A stretch of 64,000 nt of DNA from Maratus speciosus. Taxonomy: Eukaryota; Arthropoda; Arachnida; Araneae; Salticidae. The position numbers and the translations under genes are program-made. Where the stretch lies: NCBI GenBank assembly GCA_963932465.1, contig OZ010798.1, positions 19,018,981 through 19,082,980 on the forward strand, written 5' to 3'. Below are positions 56,279 through 64,000 of this stretch, one piece after another; positions within the stretch are counted from its first letter, which is position 1; every line of letters starts with the position of its first letter. The notes below the pieces were generated by a model. That model ran no database searches and was not told the DNA's origin. It saw only the letters and a program-made list of their open reading frames with translations.

Positions 56279-57240
56279 GTAAAATTGGCATAGATGCCGT
56301 ATCTTCCCTCAGCCGTTGTTGTTTTGAATTGTTTGGCAATTTTTTGTTGGCGTATTGGCGGTGTTTACGGATATGACAAACTCGATATGGAAACCCCGTG
56401 TGACGTGTGTTGTGACGTGTCGTGTTCTGGCAACCCCTGAGAAGCTTAGAATTTTGTGAATGTATTTTGATATCGTGTTCTATCGCTGTCTTTTTATTTT
56501 TATGTTAAATTTATTGGATGTATTTCATTGACTATAGTTTCTGTAGTCCGTTTAAAAGCTCTTGCTGAAGTAATTAAGAAATATGAGGAAATTTTGATAA
56601 GAAAGGGAGGTTTGTTTATAGCGTGTCAATGCGTATTTTTGGAAAATGACGGCGGTGTTATGAGAGATATTTTGTGCTGGAGGTTTCAAGAAAGCAGATG
56701 TCTGTTAAGGTATGTTGATAACTTTATGTATATTTTGTTGCTTTAAGAGTTTTTTACATTTTGAGATTGCTACAAAACGAGAACTGCTGAATTTTTGAGA
56801 ATGGTATACCGCGAAAAATGCTGAATTCGGCGATGTTTGTTTTTTCGGTACATGTGGGCGAAGCGCTCATACAATTATTGCTGATTGCCACTTTAGCGAG
56901 TTTCGTTTTTTAGGTATATTTTGCTGCTTTAAGAGTTTTTTACATTTTGAGATTGCTACAAAACGAGAACTACTGAATTTTGAGAATGCTATACCGCGAG
57001 AAATGCTGAATTCGGCGGTGCTTTTTTTCGGTAAATGTGCGCGAAGCGTTCATACAAGGATTACTGATTGCCAGTTTAGCGAATTTTGTTTATTATTTAC
57101 ATTTTATTTTCGTTAAGCCAAACATGCGTATAAACCGGTGCTTGGCGACATTTACTATTTGGCTTAAAAGGGATTTGCACGCCAAGAAGAATTCCAAGAT
57201 GGCGGCCGGGGGGAACCTATGACATCTGTTCCGTAAAATT
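56279..57240. mobile_element. 946-bp TIR insertion in unit 2, 8-bp TSD
   Basis: The element occupies 56287-57232. The left end GGCATAGATGCCGTATCTTC and complemented right end GGAACAGATGTCATAGGTTC are imperfect ~24-bp inverted repeats. GTAAAATT is duplicated at 56279-56286 and 57233-57240 and is single at the equivalent site in unit 1 (54947-54954), so the insertion is certain. It contains a ~184-bp tandem duplication (from about 56741 and 56925, GCTTTAAGAGTTTTTTACAT) and a 72-codon frame. An 8-bp duplication with a GG start could suit Merlin-type or an undescribed group. It does not start CAG as hAT ends do. Confidence 0.85.
56528..56746 (+). other. Open frame with exon-like 3' border
   Basis: The 72-codon frame inside the 946-bp element reads RLKALAEVIKKYEEILIRKG in its first half. 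It contains an AAG/GTATGTTG site at about 56709 matching a 5' splice-site consensus. A CTATAG/TTTCTGTAG acceptor-like context lies just upstream. I recognise no domain. It might be an exon of a transposase or a captured host exon, or chance. Confidence 0.3.
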
Positions 57241-57944
57241 ATGTATATGTAACTATTATTATATATAGTACGTCAATGTAGCTATGATGTTTTTAAAATT
57301 AGTTTAGATAGATTTAAAAGTTATTACTATTTGTTTTCTCTTTGTTCTTAGCTTAAAATGTTTATTTGTTGTATACATATATATCCCAATTAAAAGGGCA
57401 CAGTTCATTTTTTTTTTTTTTTTAGTTATTACGTTGAACTAAATATATTTTCATTTTATGATTACTTCAGTTCCTATTTTATAGCAAATGTATAATGAGA
57501 GCATCCCATAATTTTCTTTAACATTACAATATTAATAATTACGATGTCTACGATCTTCAAGTATTAACATCTTAAATAATAACAACAATGGCATTAATAG
57601 GTATGCGAAAAATAAAATATAAAACACATGGATAAGTACCAAGTTCAAACGAATATCAACACGAACAAAACAACGTGCTAAAGCAGGCTAGGGAATTTTT
57701 GAATTTTTTCCCCTATCGTTATGCTACCCAGCGTATACTCACTGTAGGAAAAATTGGCTTTTCATTATCCCTTCGTCGGTCACTTCTCGGCCCTTACCTT
57801 AGTTTAGTAACTATGGCAACGAAGGGAAAATGAGTAGAGAATGTTTGTCCTTGAAAAGCACGTTATAGTTGAAGTTTTAATGTTGTTGGATTTGGATTAA
57901 GCTGCCCCTATCCGTTACTTATCTCACATTCTCAAATTATAATT

Positions 57945-58072
57945 CAACATTTAAAGTCGACGCCGCACGGGCGCTCGTTATTTCCACCTTCTTTTCGCAG
58001 TGTTGAGCAGCTTCTGAGGTAACATTTATTAAATTAAGACTATCCGCATTTAATTTTACTGGTGTGAGTTGT
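57945..58072 (+). promoter_or_regulatory. Two-block motif copy 8 (unit 3)
   Basis: The left part is mutated (TTTAAAGTCG in place of AACTTAATG), then GCCGCACGGGCGCTCG. Block 2, ACTGGTGTGAGTTGTATAAG, stands at 58058, about 106 bp on. Block 2 is better preserved than block 1. Confidence 0.45.
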
Positions 58073-58360
58073 ATAAGTTTGAAGTTCTATAATTTAGCGT
58101 TTTTGATGACACTTTCATTCAGTGTATTTTGAATTAATATGTTGATAGTACATTTATTATTCAACTGACTGAATCTAAATAGTCAAAATCATGCGATTTA
58201 AAGAAAAAAGGTAGCTTTCAAAGATTCTTTTAATGCAAAATCCTAAAAGAATTTAGTCAGCTCTGTCCTGTCAGATTCTTTCTAAATGTTTGAGAAAATG
58301 TGTTAATACATTATTTGAAATTTTTCTAGCTACTTGAAAAAGCTTGCTTAATCTAAAGCC

Positions 58361-58490
58361 TTAAACCCTTAAGCATCGCGCCGATAAGTGTAGCTACTTC
58401 TTTAAAATTCAGGTTAGTTATTTGCCCTCACTTTTTTGAAGTAGAAATAATCACCTTATATAAGGGGGTTGGATACGATTGAACCACCAA

Positions 58491-58521
<31 letters not shown>

Positions 58522-59351
58522 CATATTTTGATTCCGTAATCATTTCTGAACAATATGCAAAAAAACCGCATTAAAAAATTCCCATTAGTTTACTAATTAT
58601 GGCAGTTTTATTATGACTACATATTAAGACTATATACTATAACTAAACTTTGCTTTTTCATTTATTCAAAACGAGGAATTTTGATACTGCACTCAGTGTG
58701 ACTAAAAAACTACGCATGTCAATCAAAAAAAAATTTTTTTTACCACATATTCACTTGTGTATTATCAAGAAATTAAAACCAGAAAAATGTAAAACTTTAT
58801 TTTTTTTCTATTTTTGTACTTCGATAACATTTTATCAAAAAGTGAAAATTTTTAATTTTTTGTTATTTTTTTTTTAATTTAGTCAATATTTTTTACAAAT
58901 ATTCTGGTTTTAGTATAAAGGCAACTCTATTATGTATTTATTTTCACCAAAATTTTCTCTTTATATGCCTATTTTCAGATTTTATCATGCGCGCAAGATT
59001 TTTTCCCTTATTATCAGATATTTTTAAACTTATCATTTCAATATTTATCTATGAATTTACAAGTATATATATTATATACATTTAAATATAAATTTAAATA
59101 TGAGCTTTTTATTTAAATGAAGTTTGATTTTTATTTTTGACTAATTATACAAGTTTTGAAGCTTGGAACAGTGATATTTTTTACTTTTTCAACGTGTTCA
59201 AAGACATCGTACTCCCTTTGCCAGATAAAATGAGGCGAAAATAAAGCCAATTACATTATTATAAAAACTGGTGGTAATGAAACAATTTGAATTTTAAAAA
59301 AGTAGACTACACTGCCCGTGGAAATCACGGACGCGAGAATTAAGGCGTTAA
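58361..59351. mobile_element. piggyBac-like element, 983 bp, TTAA target
   Basis: TTAA at 58361-58364 and 59348-59351 bracket ends ACCCTTAAGCATCGCG and, complemented, CGCCTTAATTCTCGCG. The right ~90 bp share ATAAAAACTGGTGGTAATG and AAACAATTTGA with the 209-bp MITE at 35.2 kb, so the MITE may derive from this family. It contains an AAT trinucleotide tract (58491-58520) and AT-rich low-complexity DNA. The 75-codon frame 58650-58877 is Phe/Lys-rich and not a transposase. Confidence 0.7.
58491..58520. repeat. AAT trinucleotide microsatellite
   Basis: Ten perfect AAT-type repeats. Confidence 0.9.
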
Positions 59352-60465
59352 AAAAATAACAAAAATAAACAGATAAAAGTAAAAAAAAAAAACTCTTGAA
59401 AAACGTGTATAATTTTACACTTTTGTACTTTATTTGTATTTTCTAAACTAAATTAGTATTATTATTATTAAATCCGGTTCGATTTTTACTATATTTTTAA
59501 TTGAAAAATTATTTTTCAGAGCAAATATTTTTATGACTGCTAGATTTATTACAAGGAGTCCTGTAAGCATCGTTGCAAATTGTGTTTATAAGTAAGCAAA
59601 TTGCAACTTCATTGCGACATTGCCGTAAAACTATAGAAAATTTCAAGATAATATTGTTTTTAAATTTTGTGAAAAGCTCCGCATCTTAAACCTAAGGGTT
59701 GGTTATTTTCTAATTTCTCGTTTAAATTGGATTTTTTTCCCCTTAGAATAGCTAAGCTCGACCTCTAATAGAGCCATTTTGTACTTTTTGAATTTTGGTT
59801 GCAGACTTTTTTAATAAATGTACATTCACTTTCGAAACCGGTTCCGAAATTGAAAGTATCTTTATTAAAAAAATCTGTCACTGAAATCGAAAAATAAAAA
59901 ATTTTCATATTAGATATCGACCTCAGCTATCCTATACAAAAAAATTGCTTAAAAATATTCAAATTTAAATGAGAAATTCGAAAACAACGTGCCCATAGGC
60001 TTAGTATTAGCGAGCGAGTATTTTCAAACGAGAGAAGAGGGACATAATTCAACGCTGTAACGAAATACATTCCGGTAAGTCGTTATAAATGAGCTCTTCA
60101 AGCCAAATTAATTAAAACTCATTATGAGAGTATATAGGCCTCGACTTATTTATTATTGAACATTTTATTTTATCTGAATTTATTTATTAAAAAAAAAACA
60201 ACCATGTATTAGATTTTATACTAATTCCAGGTCCAAAACACTTACATCTAATAGAGCTTTAATAAATGTGATGTTTCACCCATCCGATAGTCTCAGGACT
60301 GTCCTGGGCACCACTAATTTCTTACAGTTTATTTCGCCATCTTTAATCAGAGATAATTCTGCCTCTAAACAAGGCAAAGAAAGTTACTTTAAAATACACG
60401 CACCCAGAGAATTTGAAATCCGATTTTCGCAAAACCCCAGCAACATTATTTATAAGGTACAGTAG
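59352..60465. other. AT-rich stretch with one exon-like frame
   Basis: The frame 60268-60465 (65 codons) has mixed, protein-like composition (HAPREFEIRFSQNPSN) and ends just before the Tigger end at an AAG/GTACAG junction. I recognise no family and cannot show an acceptor site. Everything else is AT-rich with no repeat partner seen. Confidence 0.3.
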
Positions 60466-60467
60466 AG

Positions 60468-60840
60468 CGCCGATTATCCGAACTCCAATTAACCGAACTT
60501 CCAATTATCCGAACAGCCTATTTCTCTCATACTTTTTTTAATGAACTTCTAATTATCCAAACACCCTATTAGACCTGGATATCAGATTTCAAATGATGAT
60601 AAGATTGTTGATGATATACAAGACGAAACAGAAATTGAAAACGAATGCTCTGAAAATGATCATTGTCCATCGCATAACGAAGCCTTTGAATGTTTGGAAA
60701 CAGCTATGAAATGGCTCGAGCAGCAGAAGAATGCTGATCCTATTCAACTAACGTATTTAAGAAGAATTCGAGATATGGCAGCATGGAAAAGAATGTCTTC
60801 TTTGAAGCAAGCAACAATCGAAAGCTTTTTTGCTTAAATT
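60468..60840 (+). mobile_element. Tigger/pogo deletion derivative
   Basis: TA is followed by CAGTAGAGCGCCGATTATCC and repeated AATTATCCGAAC / AATTAACCGAAC words, the end pattern of Tigger elements. After about 110 bp this terminal sequence joins directly to the C-terminal part of a transposase gene at about 60570-60583. The central coding region is gone. No right inverted repeat is found after 60840, so the right side is truncated. Confidence 0.8.
60583..60837 (+). pseudogene. Tigger transposase C-terminal fragment
   Basis: Eighty-four codons open to a TAA stop, with no start codon of their own. The acidic linker (DDKIVDDIQDETEIENE) is followed by HNEAFECLETAMKWLEQQ and RRIRDMAAWKRMSSLKQ and ends in ESFFA. 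This matches the tail of Tigger-family transposases, where an EAFEALE..L.W.EQQ helix and an LL.+IRD.AA.KR..SLKQ..I..FF tail are typical. The catalytic DDE domain is missing, so it is inactive. The absence of internal stops suggests a fairly recent insertion. Confidence 0.85.
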
Positions 60841-61024
60841 ATAATCTCTGGCGTCCAGAAAATGATAATAAAAAGTAAACAACAACAACAAAAAATTAAA
60901 AAGACAAAAATCAATTTTTTAAAATGCCAGCTTGAAATAGTGCTGTCAGTCTAATGCGTGGATAAAGTGTGAAGATTTTAGTATAGTCAGGTACATCCGT
61001 TAAATTGTCTGTCCATTAGAATTG

Positions 61025-61300
61025 GCCAAACAGTCGAAGAGTCGACTCAAAATCTCGACTCCTTCCAAGTGAGTCGAACTGTCGACTCCTCGATAGTGAA
61101 TTGCCTCGACTCAAAATAGTTGAACTTTAATTACCACTCAGTTTGGGATTCGGAGTCGAAGAGTCGAAGTCGACTCACTCAAAGAGTGGTTGGACGAGTT
61201 TAACACAGTGTCGGACTTGGAGAGTCGAGAGTTGAAGAGTGGAATTTCGATTCTTCGACTCAGTATCGGATTTCAACTCTTCGAATCCGGACTGGGTTGT
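61025..61300. repeat. GAGTCG/CGACTC-rich degenerate block
   Basis: Many GAGTCGA and TCGACTC words in both orientations over about 270 bp, for example GTCGAAGAGTCGACTC and GAAGTCGACTCACTC. It resembles the GGAGTC block at 2285-2395 in style but has A-containing words. It may be the interior of a transposon terminus or a simple repeat. Confidence 0.6.
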
Positions 61301-62415
61301 TTAGCAGAGAACGAGAGAACGGAGACCTTGGTTTAATTATGTATTGGCGATTTTGGGAAAGAAAAAAGCAGTGTAGATGTATATGTTTAGGAAGATGACG
61401 GTATGAATGAAAGGAGAGGAGGGGACAGAGACAAGGGGGCGGGCAGTAGGGTATTTTGTTAAAGATTAATGAATTTACGATATGCTTAGGGGAAAGAAAA
61501 TAAAAAAAAGCAGATGCTACCTTTGTATTTTTTGGTAAAAAAAGAAGTAGGACTAGTTAGGGGAATATTTTCATCTGTTTTCATATCATGCAATATAAAA
61601 AAACACTGAGAAGAAATATAAATAAAATTCTACTTTAGTAGCATGTTGTTTAAAATATACTAAGTTACTGAATTTATTTTATAATAGATGTATTTTAGAT
61701 AAAAGTGAATTATCGTTTATTTGTTTGCGTATATAATGTTATTTTAATTCCGTTTTATAAATAAAAATGTTCGCAGGTAATATTAAATGCATATAATTTA
61801 CATATATTTTTTTAAAGTTTAGCCAATCGATTTTTTTTAACATTCCTTTTTAAAACCCAGATAATGAAGATATTTTCGGAATCCTGTCGCTTCCCTGCTC
61901 CCCCTCCCCCACTTTTTTTTTCGTAAATAACTAGGCTGTGTATGTCTCTCTATGGATATATCTCAATATATTACCATGGTTTTAAAAATAAAATTTTTAG
62001 AGGGAGTAAATCAAAAACTATAAACATGAGAAAAAAAAACTTTTTAAAACTTACTCCCCCCCCCCCCTCACCTCCGAGTGAACGGACGACTGATTATTGA
62101 ATTATTTTTTGCTCGGAAAAGCGTAAAATTTACAGGTGTTCTTATTCAGGAACTAAGTACTAAATGGCGTTTTCCTTTTTTTTTGCCAAAATATCCTTCA
62201 AAAACTGCTGTCGAAGTTGAAGTTTTTAAACAAAGTTTGGTGCACGATAGCACGGGGAAAAGAGAAAAACTTGTCATTACGTGACAAAAATCGTATTTTT
62301 CTTGATAAACAATTTATTTATGTAAAAAAAAGGGAAAGGAAAACGCTATTCGATTCCAAATCGCCGCAATAGTTAGGCCTATCAATTTTATAACTTTGTA
62401 GTTAAAAATAGGTTT
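61301..62415. other. Unassigned; includes dispersed repeat 62225-62385
   Basis: The frame 62078-62284 (68 codons) includes VLIQELSTKWRFPFFLPKY, with no recognised domain. The segment 62225-62385 is related to 35540-35690. C-runs lie near 61897-61912 and 62052-62068. Confidence 0.4.
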
Positions 62416-62419
62416 GCAT

Positions 62420-62800
62420 ACCAATCCGTTTGCAGGACTAGGGCCATTTTTTCGCAACGCTAAGGGTCGAACAGGGCCTTACATTTTTTTTAAGGCTTTC
62501 GGCCGGGCCTAGGCATTTCTCTTTGCAGACCGGGCTAGGACCAGTGTTGATTTCAGGGGGTGGCCCGGGGGGGGGGGGACATTCTCCCCGGAGCAGTGAG
62601 ATATCCCCCCGGAATATTTGAGATTTTGTGTTTTCAATGGTCAAAAGTGCGATTTCCCCCCCGGAAGCTTTTTCAGGAAGGCTCACGTTTTCAGCACCAG
62701 CCTTGGCGAGTTGGCGAAAGCGAGAGCGTTCAGCCAGCTCTAACGCCAATCGTCGTCTTGTGTTTTGTTTTGAACCGAAATGGCGGAAGACGAACTAGCA
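62420..62800. other. GC-rich island with long G/C runs
   Basis: About 380 bp markedly richer in GC than its surroundings, with GGCCGGGCCTAGGC, a G-run at 62566-62578, repeated CCCCGGAG/CCCCCGGAA words and GCGAAAGCGAGAGCG. Overlapping frames on both strands (62438-62749 minus, 62560-62808 plus) are both open, typical of GC-rich non-coding DNA. It may be a truncated element or a promoter-type island; neither can be shown. Confidence 0.35.
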
Positions 62801-64000
62801 TATTTTAGTCCTACCTAAATTAAAGAAATATTTTCAGTTATGTGTTCTAGATGAAAAGAAATCTTCTTCGAAAGAAATTGTATTACGAATTTTTATACTC
62901 TGTTTTATCGAAGGCCTTTATTACTTTTGATGATATAGACTAAAATTTTGATTATTTGATCCTCTCAAAAATCTAAATTTTCATTCAATTGAGCATTATT
63001 AATTCCATACCTCTTAAACAAAACTCATTACCTTCATATATTTAGATATTTGATTACATATAAAGATGGATTTATGGGGATCATGAATTAATGCAGTTTC
63101 AGTGCATTTTGATGTATATAAACGCAGATTTTAAAAAATACCTGTGGCAGAAAATTACTATATTTTCTGCGATGAACTTATATAATTAATTTAATACCAA
63201 ATCATTCTGCAGAAACAGCCCCCAAAGTCGAGTGAAAATAGGCCAAACCAAGAAAGAAAAAAAAACCTTTCACACCCCCAAACAGGATGCTTATAAATTG
63301 CCTTTTTAATGTGAGATGAAATTCTTAAGGGGAGGTGGGGTAGAAGGAAGATTGAATGACTATCTTTTGTTACTTCAAAGTCACAAATAAAATCATTAGA
63401 GAAAATTTTTAACTGTATATGATAGTGAGGGGCTATAGATTTAAATAGTTAAAATTATCAATTAACAAATAGAAAAAACAAACCAAAAAATTAAAAACTT
63501 GGAATATTTAACTTTGGGGGGGGGGGGGGCGCAGAATTTGAATAATTGGTCTTTTACTTATAGTTACTTCATAGTAATAAATAGGACAAAAAATTTAAAA
63601 AACTGTAAAGAATTTTAAAAGAAAATGAAAGCGTGCGCACAAAAGGTTAATCCTTATTATTATTTTTAAAATCTTTCATTCTATTTGTTTCCTTATCTTT
63701 TTTTATGGTAAATTATTTATTTGTTATTTAAAAATCAACAGATAGAGCAAAACAGTAAACTTTATGCACTGTTATGGATAAGCGAAGGAATAGTTAACAT
63801 TTCAGACGCAATTTTTACTAATCTTTTCTGTAAGGCAACAATGAATTTTAAATGGGCAAAAATAGTGTGTGGAGGAGAGGGGGGATAGAAGAGAAAATTC
63901 GAAATGGGAGGTTGCCTCAGACGATTGAGCATTATTTTATTGCCACTTCAACTTAATAAATAGAGCAATATGTGTGCAGAATGACGAAATATAAAGTGTG
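62801..64000. other. AT-rich gene-free end of the window
   Basis: Several purine-rich patches (for example GGGGAGGTGGGG at about 63330, a G-run at 63517-63529, GGAGGAGAGGGGGG at 63871) recur every few hundred bases. I could not align them into a repeat. No gene. Confidence 0.4.

Larger units (their letters stand above)
54309..58252 (+). repeat. Three tandem ~1.32-kb units (third truncated)
   Basis: Unit 1 is 54309-55630, unit 2 is 55631-57935 (carrying a 946-bp insertion), unit 3 is 57936-58252 and stops abruptly. TTTGAATTAGTATGTTGATA lies at equivalent points 1317 bp apart in units 1 and 2. Each unit opens with block 1 of the two-block motif (GCCGCACRGGCG), then ACTGGTGTG about 106-117 bp on. 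Long near-identical stretches cover CAAAGATTCTTTTAATGCAA, TACAGCAGCGGATGG and CACGTTATAGTTG. T-runs differ in length (28 vs 16). No terminal TG...CA, reverse transcriptase or primer site is seen, so an LTR call is not supported. Confidence 0.85.

Noticed and set aside
54309..58252. LTR retrotransposon with three LTR-like units
   Set aside because: No TG...CA borders, primer-binding site, polypurine tract or gag/pol coding was found, and the copies are tandem with no internal domain.
1..64000. Reverse transcriptase, integrase or viral gene remnants
   Set aside because: No YXDD-type or other polymerase motif was found by eye in the open frames. A translated profile search would be needed to exclude highly decayed pieces.

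Overview
This window is AT-rich eukaryotic DNA with no gene I can defend. I found no bacterial or organellar layout, no rRNA or functional tRNA gene, and no open frame longer than about 116 codons. No reverse transcriptase, integrase or complete transposase could be recognised. Several dozen repeat families account for much of the window. Pogo/Tigger, piggyBac-type, hAT-type and Helitron-type pieces, a tRNA-derived SINE, diverged satellites and long homopolymers fit a repeat-rich metazoan. An arthropod, perhaps a spider, is my best guess from texture only; no diagnostic gene supports it.

Layout. 1-7.0 kb: CCCGA-rich interspersed repeats, a ~185-bp tandem array and a ~38-bp minisatellite with CG-rich cores. 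7.1-7.7 kb: one copy of a repeat seen again at 22 kb. 7.99-14.11 kb: a 6.1-kb element with 14-bp inverted ends and a perfect 8-bp target duplication, filled almost entirely with four satellite families, two of them recurring inverted in the other arm. 15.0-15.9 kb: a decayed pogo/Tigger element. 18.6-23.7 kb: dispersed repeats, a TTAA-flanked MITE and a SINE-like insertion. 23.8-26.8 kb: a 3-kb palindromic element. 27.7 kb: a TA-flanked MITE. 29.4-41.0 kb: a pair of 0.5-kb blocks carrying SINE sequence. 30.4-36.2 kb: diverged repeats of one unit, interrupted by an hAT-like element, a piggyBac-like MITE and a TA-type MITE. 37.5-38.4 kb: a Harbinger-like element with a hairpin MITE inside. 41.4-43.2 kb: a layered palindromic element. 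45.6-49.3 kb: satellites, a Helitron-type end and the best SINE copy. 49.5-53.6 kb: two degenerate satellites. 54.3-58.25 kb: three tandem 1.32-kb units, the middle one split by a 946-bp TIR insertion. 58.4-59.3 kb: a larger piggyBac-like element. 60.5-60.8 kb: a Tigger deletion derivative with an open C-terminal coding fragment.

Four insertions are supported by an uninterrupted paralogous site elsewhere in the window, which is stronger than terminal motifs alone: the hAT-like element, the 209-bp piggyBac-like MITE, the 946-bp element and the SINE-like insertion. The least explained signal is a two-block motif present in up to eight copies. A TATA-like stretch and a block reading about CGAGGAGAACTTAATGCCGC then CTCACTCG is followed about 106-117 bp later by ACTGGTGTGAGT, which looks like a 5' splice site. 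It may be a multicopy promoter plus first exon. All coordinates and alignments were read by eye.
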